A DNA stretch of 32,954 nt from a virus. How positions within the stretch are numbered: the first letter of the stretch is position 1; each line of letters begins with the position of its first letter. The stretch covers positions 1 to 32,954 of the IMG/VR virus record IMGVR_UViG_3300013006_000007; one strand, 5' to 3'. The notes under the pieces are model-generated. The model searched no databases. It saw only the letters and a program-made list of their open reading frames with translations, and was not told the DNA's origin. Shown here piece after piece: positions 13,787 through 20,364 of the stretch. The translations under genes and the position numbers were made by a program.

Positions 13787-14014
13787 ATGTTTACACAAAT
13801 TAACAATGACACATACGGCAACCCTCGTTATGTAGTACATTATTTACAATTAGCCGACACATACCAAAGAGCTTTGTATTTAAGTCGCCAATTAGGGGGG
13901 AAAAAATTCCATAATAAACAGTATGGAGGCGGTATAGTTTTTCAGTCTTATAATACTAGAATTTTAGGTGATAAAATATGCCAAATAAAAGAGGCTGAAT
14001 ATTTAGCGAAATAA
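13787..14014 (+). CDS. Hypothetical protein downstream of the ribozyme
   Basis: A 75-residue protein. The sequence NPRYVVHYLQLADTYQRALY is followed by a Gly/Lys-rich GGKKFHNKQYGGGIVFQSYN, which looks like a small alpha/beta fold; no family is named. Its ATG lies 19 bases after the predicted ribozyme cleavage point, so the cleaved message would begin with a very short 5'-hydroxyl leader. This placement suggests its translation or stability may depend on ribozyme cutting. Confidence 0.65.
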   Translation: MFTQINNDTYGNPRYVVHYLQLADTYQRALYLSRQLGGKKFHNKQYGGGIVFQSYNTRILGDKICQIKEAEYLAK

Positions 14015-14040
14015 GGCTAAATAAGGCGGTTAAATTATGC

Positions 14041-14062
14041 GGTTGGTATATATGTACCGACC
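14041..14062 (+). repeat. Hairpin GGTTGGTA/TACCGACC
   Basis: An 8-bp stem with one T-G wobble around the 6-base loop TATATG, 26 bases after the preceding stop. There is no T tract after it, so it is not a standard terminator. It could be an RNA end structure or part of the origin. Confidence 0.55.
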
Positions 14063-14072
14063 AATAACAAAG

Positions 14073-14091
14073 ACAGCTCAAATAGGGCTGT
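14073..14091 (+). repeat. Hairpin ACAGCTC/GGGCTGT
   Basis: A 7-bp stem with one T-G wobble around the 5-base loop AAATA, 10 bases after the previous hairpin. It is followed by AAATAGCTT, not a T tract. The pair of hairpins may be one structured RNA element. Confidence 0.5.
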
Positions 14092-14150
14092 AAATAGCTT
14101 AAAAAGTTAGTATATATTAACGTGCATACACGTGCAAAAACTATCCTTTA

Positions 14151-14185
14151 ATGTTATAACATCGATGTCTAAACATTGTACAATG
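14151..14185. repeat. Cluster of three perfect palindromes
   Basis: ATGTTATAACAT (14151-14162), ACATCGATGT (14159-14168) and CATTGTACAATG (14174-14185) are each perfect palindromes within 35 bases. Such clustering is more than expected from neighbouring intergenic sequence and suggests bound dimeric proteins. Confidence 0.55.
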
Positions 14186-14206
14186 ATGCAACGTTTATGG
14201 CAACGT

Positions 14207-14305
14207 GCCAAAAATCTGGTAGGCCTAAAAATCTGCTTGGGTATAGGTACGCAAAAACCTGCCAAAAATCTAGCACCGACAAAAATCTTTTATAGACAAA
14301 AACTT
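14207..14305 (+). repeat. Phased iteron-like array, consensus gnCAAAAATCT
   Basis: Near-copies occur at 14207 (GCCAAAAATCT), 14224 (CCTAAAAATCT), 14261 (GCCAAAAATCT), 14278 (GACAAAAATCT) and 14295 (GACAAAAACTT). Start-to-start steps are 17, 37, 17 and 17 bases. Regular spacing of short direct repeats is typical of iterons bound by replication initiators. Confidence 0.6.
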
Positions 14306-14395
14306 TTTACGTTTTAACATTATATTAACTAAAAAATATTAAATAATAACAAAAAACCTTTAATTTTACTAAACCAAAGCAAAAAACTACAAATT

Positions 14396-14602
14396 ATGTT
14401 CAGATTAATTACCGCAACATTTGACTGCAGATGCAGTCTTACTGGTAGATTACTTCGCAAAGGAGAACAAGTCTACTACAACGACACTAGCAAAACTGTT
14501 ATAGAAGCATTAGAGTATGAGCTACTAATGAGAAAAACAGTTATCGGAGAGAAAAAAACCTATTTTACCAGACATTCTAAATTAAACACCAAAACAAAAT
14601 AA
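14396..14602 (+). CDS. Hypothetical small Cys-containing protein
   Basis: A 68-residue protein with a CRCSLTGRLLRKGEQVYYND core, resembling small phage proteins in which a Cys-x-Cys-S-x-T-G motif precedes K-G-E-x-x-Y-Y. It may be a single-site metal binder, but I cannot name a family. It is the first gene after the candidate origin region and is followed 1 base later by the next gene. A weak -7-like TAATTTTA lies at 14361-14368. Confidence 0.6.
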   Translation: MFRLITATFDCRCSLTGRLLRKGEQVYYNDTSKTVIEALEYELLMRKTVIGEKKTYFTRHSKLNTKTK

Positions 14603-14603
14603 C

Positions 14604-14798
14604 ATGAACACTTACCAATTTATCGAAGAGCACGACTTTTTATTAAACGAGACCTTCTATTTTACTAGAAAAGATGGACTTATAGTTTCTGGAACTATGG
14701 GTAAAAATTACGATAAGGCGTATTTAGTCTATCAAAATTTATCTTTAGGTAAAGCATTATCAGAAGAAAAAGTCTTGTTTACAGTTACCACACCATAA
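14604..14798 (+). CDS. Hypothetical protein
   Basis: A 64-residue protein I do not recognise. The pattern FIEEHDFLLNETFYFTRKDG followed by LIVSGTMGKNYDKAYLVYQN suggests a small beta-rich fold. The ATG follows AAAATAAC, 1 base after the previous stop. It belongs to a run of four short genes ahead of the HTH and DnaA-like genes. Confidence 0.6.
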   Translation: MNTYQFIEEHDFLLNETFYFTRKDGLIVSGTMGKNYDKAYLVYQNLSLGKALSEEKVLFTVTTP

Positions 14799-14807
14799 TA
14801 ATAAACA

Positions 14808-15047
14808 ATGAACAAAAAACTAACCCTTGAGCAAAAAAAGAAAGGCATCAAAGAAGAGTACACTTATGTTAACAGCAACGGAAGAATCTCAAAACAATAC
14901 ACCTATAAAGGAATGGTTATTAAATGGGATAATCAAATTCTAAATGGTAAATGGTTCTACTGGAGGAGTTCTTACTACTCATCATTAGATGCCGCAGTTC
15001 ATGGAATAGACAGACATATTAAATTATTTAATCAACAACAACAATAA
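14808..15047 (+). CDS. Hypothetical basic protein
   Basis: A 79-residue basic protein. A lysine-rich N-terminus (MNKKLTLEQKKKGIKEEYTY) is followed by a beta-rich stretch (YKGMVIKWDNQILNGKWFYW), then a short helix with DAAVHGIDRHIKLF and a poly-Gln end. The middle is compatible with a small nucleic-acid-binding domain, but this is not established. The gene lies 9 bases after its neighbour. Confidence 0.6.
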   Translation: MNKKLTLEQKKKGIKEEYTYVNSNGRISKQYTYKGMVIKWDNQILNGKWFYWRSSYYSSLDAAVHGIDRHIKLFNQQQQ

Positions 15048-15049
15048 AC

Positions 15050-15352
15050 ATGGAAAATCAAGAACAAGAATTAATCGACAACACAACAGTAGACGTAAAA
15101 GGTGAAACAATCGTATTCCCAGCAGAATGGTGCTTTAAGTTTGACGATGGAGAACCTCAAGTATTCGCAGCAGCTAACGAGAAAATAGATGGCCAAGAAC
15201 CAGCTATAAAGTTAGTGCTTAGTAACACAGAAGAGGCTAAAGTTACTTTTACACAAGACGGAAAAACTTTTACTATTTTTTGTAGAACACTTACAGAATT
15301 AGGACAAGAATTAATTAACAAAAACAACCCACCCCAAGATGATAGAAGTTAA
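15050..15352 (+). CDS. Hypothetical acidic protein
   Basis: A 100-residue acidic protein with beta-strand patterns (GETIVFPAEWCFKFDDGEPQ, AIKLVLSNTEEAKVTFTQDG, KTFTIFCRTLTELGQEL). No family is recognised. It starts 2 bases after the previous stop and overlaps the next gene by 14 bases, which argues for coupled translation with the HTH protein downstream. Confidence 0.65.
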   Translation: MENQEQELIDNTTVDVKGETIVFPAEWCFKFDDGEPQVFAAANEKIDGQEPAIKLVLSNTEEAKVTFTQDGKTFTIFCRTLTELGQELINKNNPPQDDRS

Positions 15353-15536
15353 GGATTATCGGGCTATGCTTAAACATGGTGATATTAAAAAAATATGTGC
15401 CATCACTGGGCTTACGCCTTATCTGTTAAAGACTCGTTTAGATAAGCACGATTATGAAACAGTAGAAATTGTTACAGCTTATTATGCTAAAAAATTAGAA
15501 GCATTAAAAAACCAAATAAATGATTACAGTGAATAG
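15339..15536 (+). CDS. Small helix-turn-helix-like protein
   Basis: A 65-residue protein whose centre, HGDIKKICAITGLTPYLLKT, fits a helix-turn-helix, followed by a helix (VEIVTAYYAKKLEALKNQI). It overlaps the upstream gene by 14 bases and the DnaA-like gene downstream by 17 bases. It may be a DNA-binding regulator or part of the initiation machinery. This is inference from the motif and position. Confidence 0.6.
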   Translation: MIEVKDYRAMLKHGDIKKICAITGLTPYLLKTRLDKHDYETVEIVTAYYAKKLEALKNQINDYSE

Positions 15537-15897
15537 AGGCAGACCATCAAGAGAATCTTTAAACATTAACAAAGTTTATAAGATAGAACGCAAGTTAATA
15601 AATGAACTTATAGAAGTAGTAACACAAGTATTTGAAGTAAAGATGAAAAACTTGTTAAGTCCTAAGAGAAATAGAGAGTTAGTTTTAGCTCGTAATATGG
15701 CATATTACATATTGCATACTGCTTACTGCCAAAAAGCTGCTCAAATAGCTCCTCATTTCAAAAGGGATAGAACAACTATACTACATGGGATTCACACTTT
15801 TGTGAACGACATAGAAGTAATACCATTCTACATGGAAAAATACGATGCTGTTATGGACCAATTATTTACACCAAATAATATATACGCCTTACAATAA
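15520..15897 (+). CDS. Stand-alone DnaA domain IV-like protein
   Basis: A 125-residue protein resembling the C-terminal DNA-binding domain of the replication initiator DnaA, without the AAA+ part. After a short basic start it has LLSPKRNRELVLARNMAYYI (residues 45-64), then KAAQIAPHFKRDRTTILHGI (72-91), where D-R-T-T-I-L-H is the DnaA signature (usually D-H-T-T-V-x-H). It could bind DnaA-box-like sites at the phage origin or compete with host DnaA. It overlaps the HTH gene upstream and lies 1.2 kb from the iteron-like array. Confidence 0.78.
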   Translation: MITVNRGRPSRESLNINKVYKIERKLINELIEVVTQVFEVKMKNLLSPKRNRELVLARNMAYYILHTAYCQKAAQIAPHFKRDRTTILHGIHTFVNDIEVIPFYMEKYDAVMDQLFTPNNIYALQ

Positions 15898-15908
15898 AAC
15901 CAAATACT

Positions 15909-16121
15909 ATGATATCTACATTCCACTTATTATCAGAACAAGAGCAAAAGCTATTCGTAGCTAAAATAATTCACGAGATGAATTACAATCAAGCATCCTA
16001 TAAACTAATGCAACTATTAGTTAGTTACTGGGATGAGAATCCAATTAATCATGTGCAATTTTTCCCAAACCAATTTATCACAAATACAAAACAACTAAAA
16101 AATGGAAAATCAAATAACTAA
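15909..16121 (+). CDS. Hypothetical protein
   Basis: A 70-residue, mainly helical protein (LLSEQEQKLFVAKIIHEMNY, then ASYKLMQLLVSYWDE) that I do not recognise. It starts 11 bases after the DnaA-like gene and overlaps the following gene by 20 bases, so both are probably translated from one message. Confidence 0.6.
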   Translation: MISTFHLLSEQEQKLFVAKIIHEMNYNQASYKLMQLLVSYWDENPINHVQFFPNQFITNTKQLKNGKSNN

Positions 16122-16797
16122 ACCAATGTACGATTTGATTAAAGCAGATGATATGCTTGAATTATCAAATCAATTAGCAAAACTTATTAAAGAGAAAGGC
16201 TTATCAAGCAATATTCAAGGTAAGCAATTCGTTAATGTTGAAGGATGGCAGTTTGCTGGAGCCTCATTAGGGTTAATGCCGATTATCACAGAAACTACGG
16301 ACTTAACTCGAAGAGGCACAGAACCTGGTCAAGTAGAAATAAAGTACATGGCTAAGTGCGAAGTACGAAATATTAATACTGGTCAGTTAGTAGCTACTGG
16401 AGTAGCAATCTGTAGCAACTTTGAACATAGTAAGAAAAGATTTGATGAGTACGCAATTTTATCAATGGCACAAACTCGTTCTATTGGTAAGGCATATCGT
16501 AACTTACTTGCATGGTTAATGAAGTCTGCTGGATTTGAAGCTACACCTGCTGAAGAGATGGACTTTGCTGGACCAGAAGAGGCAAAAAAACCTAACAAGC
16601 CAGTTAAAGAAGTAGTAGCAGAAATAATAGAAGATACAGAAGAGGTTGATTTAGAAGCTATAAAAGTAGAAATAGCAAACAGCACTAAAATGAAACAATT
16701 AACTGACATCTATTTTGGCTATAAGCAAGTGTTCGATTCTAACGAACAGCTAAAAAAACTATTATCCATGAAAAAAGAATCATTAACCAAAAAATAA
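16102..16797 (+). CDS. Putative single-strand annealing/recombination protein
   Basis: A 231-residue protein. The core at about residues 40-155 has QFVNVEGWQFAGASLGLMPI, a beta sheet (VEIKYMAKCEVRN, LVATGVAICSNFE), then YAILSMAQTRSIGKAYRNLL and SAGFEATPAEEMDF. The arrangement of strands before an AQTR-x-x-GKAYR helix recalls the ERF/Rad52-like annealing proteins, and I know the AQTR...TPAEEM pattern from other phages. The family name is not certain. The C-terminal 80 residues are charged and linker-like. Position next to replication genes supports a recombination role. Confidence 0.55.
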   Translation: MENQITKPMYDLIKADDMLELSNQLAKLIKEKGLSSNIQGKQFVNVEGWQFAGASLGLMPIITETTDLTRRGTEPGQVEIKYMAKCEVRNINTGQLVATGVAICSNFEHSKKRFDEYAILSMAQTRSIGKAYRNLLAWLMKSAGFEATPAEEMDFAGPEEAKKPNKPVKEVVAEIIEDTEEVDLEAIKVEIANSTKMKQLTDIYFGYKQVFDSNEQLKKLLSMKKESLTKK

Positions 16798-16802
16798 ATA
16801 AA

Positions 16803-17267
16803 ATGAGTTTTACATTATTACCAAAGGTTGAATTATCATCTATTGAACCTACAAAATTTAGTATTGAGTTACTAAAACAAACTATCGTTTCTCATTTCAG
16901 AGAGACTGGAGACAATCCTCTTGAGATGCTTGTTAAGGCAGAGGCTTTAATACAGCTTTTAGATGGCATTAGAACTGATTTAAAGGAAGATGTTATAACA
17001 ATTCTATCAAGTCATCCACAAGGAAAAGCAGAGGTTCTAGGAGCCGAAGTAAGTAAGTTTGAGTCTGGCGTTAAATATGCTTACGATGGTGACCATACAT
17101 GGCTTAAAATGAATCAAGAGTTAGAAGCTATTAAGTATAAGCAAAAAGAAAGAGAAAACCTACTTAAAACTATTAAAGACCCTTTAGTAGACCCAGAAAC
17201 TGGCGAAATGATTTACCCAGCTCCTAAGTATAGTACAACAACATTTAAAATCGCATTAAAGAAATAA
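16803..17267 (+). CDS. Hypothetical protein paired with the annealing protein
   Basis: A 154-residue, mostly helical protein. The N-terminal half has FSIELLKQTIVSHFRETGDN and KAEALIQLLDGIRTDLKEDV. The C-terminal half has YDGDHTWLKMNQELEAIKYK, a lysine-rich coiled coil and a YPAPKYSTTTFKIAL end. I do not recognise the family. It follows the putative annealing gene by 5 bases, the position often held by an accessory recombination factor; that role is inference. Confidence 0.6.
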   Translation: MSFTLLPKVELSSIEPTKFSIELLKQTIVSHFRETGDNPLEMLVKAEALIQLLDGIRTDLKEDVITILSSHPQGKAEVLGAEVSKFESGVKYAYDGDHTWLKMNQELEAIKYKQKERENLLKTIKDPLVDPETGEMIYPAPKYSTTTFKIALKK

Positions 17268-17268
17268 C

Positions 17269-17427
17269 ATGAATCAACCAACAATGACTAACGAGCAATT
17301 CGCTATGTGGGTAGCATTAGGCCAAGGCATGGATAGTAAACTCTTTGAAAGAGCAGATGATATATTAGATTGGCTTGAGAAAAAAGAGAAGAAAGTAGTT
17401 AAACCTATAATGCCTAAAACTAAATAG
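17269..17427 (+). CDS. Hypothetical small protein (52 aa)
   Basis: A 52-residue protein with an NEQFAMWVALGQGMDSKLFE helix and a lysine-rich end (EKKEKKVVKPIMPKTK). The ATG lies 1 base after the previous stop, and the next ATG 1 base after its stop. The tight spacing supports translation. The function is unknown. Confidence 0.6.
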   Translation: MNQPTMTNEQFAMWVALGQGMDSKLFERADDILDWLEKKEKKVVKPIMPKTK

Positions 17428-17428
17428 T

Positions 17429-17545
17429 ATGATAAAAAATACATTAGGTATGATAAAGTTTTTTTTTATCTCAGTACCACTTTTTCTTATTGTTTATTGT
17501 ACCGCCATGACAATAATAGAAATAAAACAATTTATAAGAAAATGA
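17429..17545 (+). CDS. Small membrane protein (38 aa)
   Basis: A 38-residue protein with one membrane segment at about residues 8-30 (MIKFFFISVPLFLIVYCTAM) and a basic end. Its TGA stop overlaps the ATG of the next gene (ATGA), typical of translational coupling. No family is known to me. Confidence 0.5.
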   Translation: MIKNTLGMIKFFFISVPLFLIVYCTAMTIIEIKQFIRK

Positions 17546-17874
17546 TTTACCAATTAAAAAATACTATTGATGTACATACTCCACTTGGGTACGGTAAAGC
17601 AATCGCCTGGATTGACTACGGTTCCGATACAAACACAGTTTGGAAAGTCATATTATACGACACAGGCATGGTTAGGAACTTTTACGACGATGACGTTCTC
17701 GTATATCCCAACGCAATGGATGGAGGAGAAATCGATGAAAAGTTCTTCGTCAAAAGAGAGTTTAAGTATAGTAATCAACAATTTATGAAAGGACTAAAAA
17801 ACCACTATAAACCAAATGAGTCAAGAGATAAGGGGATTGGAGAACAACATTCAAGTGAGAATGATTTATCTTGA
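17542..17874 (+). CDS. Hypothetical protein
   Basis: A 110-residue protein starting at the ATG at 17542, which overlaps the preceding TGA. The same frame is open further upstream only to a TTG inside the preceding gene. The first 70 residues are beta-rich (VHTPLGYGKAIAWIDYG, VWKVILYDTGMVRNFYDDDV) and resemble small proteins that bind a loop or strand. The rest is polar. I cannot assign a function. Confidence 0.65.
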   Translation: MIYQLKNTIDVHTPLGYGKAIAWIDYGSDTNTVWKVILYDTGMVRNFYDDDVLVYPNAMDGGEIDEKFFVKREFKYSNQQFMKGLKNHYKPNESRDKGIGEQHSSENDLS

Positions 17875-18025
17875 TACCAAAGAAGAGATAGCATTTAAGT
17901 CAATAGCACAAGCAAACAGAAAGACCAATATCAACGCACAAACCATACGAGAATCACTCAACCCAATACTAAAAAGGCGTTTTACCCATAACGCCAGGGT
18001 TGTAGTGTTTCGTATAAAAAAATAA
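17816..18025 (+). CDS. Small NUMOD-like DNA-binding protein
   Basis: A 69-residue protein. Residues from about 14 read VRMIYLDTKEEIAFKSIAQA, then NRKTNINAQTIRESLN and a basic VVVFRIKK end. This matches the layout of the short DNA-binding modules found beside homing nucleases: a strand, S-x-x-x-A helix, then helix and final strand. No nuclease domain is attached. The start is uncertain: ATG at 17816 overlaps the previous gene by 59 bases, and an ATG at 17861 would give 54 residues. Confidence 0.55.
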   Translation: MSQEIRGLENNIQVRMIYLDTKEEIAFKSIAQANRKTNINAQTIRESLNPILKRRFTHNARVVVFRIKK

Positions 18026-18029
18026 CTTA

Positions 18030-18629
18030 ATGTCACAATTTTACACAACAATAATTCATCCAGTACGGAAGGAATTTAAACTCTCGTGCAATGAATACTG
18101 CGTATTAGATACGATTATGCGTATGCAGAACAATGAATCGCATTGGTGCTACATGAGCAAAGAAACAATGGGTAAGGACCTTGACCTATCTAAGCAAACC
18201 ATAATGAATATCATTAACTCATTGTTAGATAAGCAGTTAGTACAAAAAAGTATGGCTACAAAACACTTACGTGTAACGTCAGTATTTATGGAATATTTAA
18301 ACGATTACAAAAAGTTTACCAATGGTAAAGAAAGTTTACCAGAGCATACAAAAAACTTTACCGAAATCGGTATAAAAAGTTTACCTAACAATAACACTAA
18401 CAATAAGAATACATTTATTAGGCCTACGGCTGAGTTAGTAAACGAATATTCTAAGGAAATTGGCTTTATATTAGATGCCTCTCAATTTATAGACCATTAC
18501 GAAGCAAGAGGATGGTTGATAGGTAAAAACCCTATGAAGGATTGGAAGGCAGCAGTAAGAACATGGAAACGTAATAGTTCCCAATTTGGTAACAATACAG
18601 AATCATCAACAAAGATTAAATTAAAATAA
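18030..18629 (+). CDS. Replisome organiser / helicase-loader-like protein
   Basis: A 199-residue protein. Residues 1-90 form a winged-helix domain (EYCVLDTIMRMQ, then MSKETMGKDLDLSKQTIMNI, NSLLDKQLV). A polar linker follows, and the C-terminal region has FIDHYEARGWLIGKNPMKDW and KAAVRTWKRN. This is the layout of phage replication proteins that bind the origin and bring in the helicase. The stop overlaps the start of the DnaB-type helicase gene (TAATG), strongly supporting a loader or organiser role. Confidence 0.78.
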   Translation: MSQFYTTIIHPVRKEFKLSCNEYCVLDTIMRMQNNESHWCYMSKETMGKDLDLSKQTIMNIINSLLDKQLVQKSMATKHLRVTSVFMEYLNDYKKFTNGKESLPEHTKNFTEIGIKSLPNNNTNNKNTFIRPTAELVNEYSKEIGFILDASQFIDHYEARGWLIGKNPMKDWKAAVRTWKRNSSQFGNNTESSTKIKLK

Positions 18630-19963
18630 TGGAAGCAATTTTATTACCATATAGCAAAGAACTAGAAAAGAACATACTTGGTGCAATACTTTTAGACAAA
18701 AGAGTACTTCCTTTAGTCGTAGGCCATCTAAAAACAGAAATATTTTATGACTTAGGACACCAAAAAGTTTTTGCTACTATTAAAAAAATGTACGATGATA
18801 ATGTTTCTATAGACTTATCTACAATAGCACAGAAATTAGTTAACGATGAGACAATAAAAGAATTAGGAGGTGCTTACTATCTTTCAAAGTTAACTGATAA
18901 TGTAACTGGTGGTTCGCATATTAACACACACATTGATATGGTAGTTGAGTTATACAAAAAACGTGAGGCATACATGCTGTTTAAACAAACGGAGATGGAA
19001 TGTTTAGACAATGATAGTCAAGCTATAGCTTTACTTTCTACTGTAAATAGTAAACTTATAGCTTTACAAGAGTTCGGTAATATCCACGAAAAAAGCATAG
19101 ATGATGTTATTATGGGCCTAAACTATGCAAGAGACAAAGCACAAAGTGGTCAACTTTTAGGATTTAATACTGGTTTTGAGGAGATTAATAACACATTGGC
19201 TGGATGGTGCAAACCAGACTTAGTTATCATAGCTGCAAGACCAGGAATGGGTAAGACAGCTTTCATGCTTTCTACTATTTACCATCTATGTATTGTGCAG
19301 AAGGTTCCAGTGGCCATTTTTAGCCTCGAAATGAGCTCCGAGCAGTTAGTTGAAAGGTTAGAGTCAATTACGAGCATGGTGCCCTTAAAACGCCTTAGAA
19401 TGAATTTAATGGATGACGAAGAGAGAAAGATTCTTTTGAAGTCTGATGATAAGATTTTACTATCCCCTCTACATATTGAAGATACAGGCGGTATAGGTAT
19501 TTCCCAATTAAGGGCTAAAGCAACCATAATGAAGCAGAAGTATGGTATAAAGGTCATCTTTATAGATTACTTGCAACTTATGAGTGGACAAAACAAAACA
19601 AACCAAAACCGAGAGCAAGAGGTGAGTTTGATTAGTAGAAGTCTTAAATCTTTAGCCAAAGAATTAGGAGTGCCGATTATCGCCTTATCTCAATTATCTC
19701 GTAAAGTAGAAGAACGAGCTGATAAAATGCCACAGCTTTCTGACCTAAGAGAATCTGGTTCTATTGAGCAAGATGCTGATGCTGTTATTATGCTGATGAG
19801 GCCTAATTATTACGAAATGACTAACCCAATAGAAATTGGTGGCAAAGAATATCCAACTAATGATTTGGTTATTTGTAAAGTAGAAAAGAATAGGCATGGC
19901 AGTACTAAAAATATTGCTCTTAGATTTTTACCAGAGACAATGACCTTTATAGATTATAAGTAA
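18629..19963 (+). CDS. dnaB: Replicative DNA helicase, DnaB family
   Basis: A 444-residue hexameric helicase. The N-terminal DnaB domain (about 1-150) starts LPYSKELEKNILGAILLD. The RecA-like domain has GFNTGFEEINNTLAGW, Walker A ARPGMGKT (203-210), FSLEMSSEQL, Walker B VIFIDYLQLMSG (309-320) and an LSQLSRKVEERADKMPQLSD segment with LRESGSIEQDADAV. The length and all motifs are normal. It is joined by one-base overlaps to the loader-like gene before it and the small gene after it. No primase or polymerase was found, so host enzymes are probably recruited. Confidence 0.95.
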   Translation: MEAILLPYSKELEKNILGAILLDKRVLPLVVGHLKTEIFYDLGHQKVFATIKKMYDDNVSIDLSTIAQKLVNDETIKELGGAYYLSKLTDNVTGGSHINTHIDMVVELYKKREAYMLFKQTEMECLDNDSQAIALLSTVNSKLIALQEFGNIHEKSIDDVIMGLNYARDKAQSGQLLGFNTGFEEINNTLAGWCKPDLVIIAARPGMGKTAFMLSTIYHLCIVQKVPVAIFSLEMSSEQLVERLESITSMVPLKRLRMNLMDDEERKILLKSDDKILLSPLHIEDTGGIGISQLRAKATIMKQKYGIKVIFIDYLQLMSGQNKTNQNREQEVSLISRSLKSLAKELGVPIIALSQLSRKVEERADKMPQLSDLRESGSIEQDADAVIMLMRPNYYEMTNPIEIGGKEYPTNDLVICKVEKNRHGSTKNIALRFLPETMTFIDYK

Positions 19964-20334
19964 TGGGAAAGTATAATGGCTATAGAAATAGACGAAAGTT
20001 TGAAATAGAGGAGGCTCGTAACCAAGATGGTACCTATCAAGCAATTAAACTATTTGCTAAGAATACTAAGGTGCTTGTTATACAAGCTCCCATGGCCCTA
20101 ATTAATAAGTATTTTTGGATAGAATATGAACGTGATGGTAAACCATCTGGTATATCTGATACTCGTATTGAGTTCTTTGCTATAAACTTTGACCTTAGAG
20201 ATAGAATCTACTTTATGAGGGCTGAAATGCTACGCAAAAAAGCTCGTAGATACTTCAGAGCCAGTGAGATAAAGGTAGAAGAAACAGTAAAATATGTAAA
20301 GTTTCCTACAGAGGAAATGATTAGACACGCTTAA
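19963..20334 (+). CDS. Hypothetical protein downstream of helicase
   Basis: A 123-residue basic protein with MGKYNGYRNRRKFEIEEARN, a beta-rich middle (YQAIKLFAKNTKVLVIQAPM) and a basic helix RAEMLRKKARRYFRASEI. It may bind nucleic acid, but no family is recognised. It overlaps the helicase stop by one base (TAATG), so it is translationally coupled to replication genes. Confidence 0.65.
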   Translation: MGKYNGYRNRRKFEIEEARNQDGTYQAIKLFAKNTKVLVIQAPMALINKYFWIEYERDGKPSGISDTRIEFFAINFDLRDRIYFMRAEMLRKKARRYFRASEIKVEETVKYVKFPTEEMIRHA

Positions 20335-20352
20335 TATATTAAATATATATAG

Positions 20353-20360
20353 TAACTTTG
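20353..20360 (+). promoter_or_regulatory. Promoter -7 box match TAACTTTG
   Basis: A full match to TAnnTTTG, 4 bases before the ATG of the nuclease gene, in an otherwise AT-only stretch. The spacing would place the start of transcription at about the ATG, so either the message is leaderless or the match is fortuitous. No -33 element is seen. Confidence 0.25.
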
Positions 20361-20364
20361 ATTT

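Larger units (their letters stand above)
14015..14395. other. Repeat-dense intergenic region, candidate replication origin
   Basis: These 381 bases hold no convincing gene; a 61-codon frame at 14132-14317 runs straight through the repeats. Two hairpins lie at 14041-14062 and 14073-14091. The direct repeat ACGTGCA-TAC-ACGTGCA is at about 14120, three palindromes at 14151-14185, a GCAACGT pair at about 14188-14207, and a phased AAAAATCT array at 14207-14305. An AT-rich stretch follows up to the next ATG. The density of binding-site-like elements upstream of replication genes suits an origin. Confidence 0.55.

Noticed and set aside
14132-14317. 61-codon open frame
   Set aside because: It runs through the palindromes and the AAAAATCT array, shows no domain pattern and lacks the A-rich start context seen before neighbouring genes.
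19790-19820. CTGATGA...CGAAA in the helicase gene
   Set aside because: The bases between the boxes pair only at the first G-C, and there is no stem III or stem I. It encodes conserved helicase residues.
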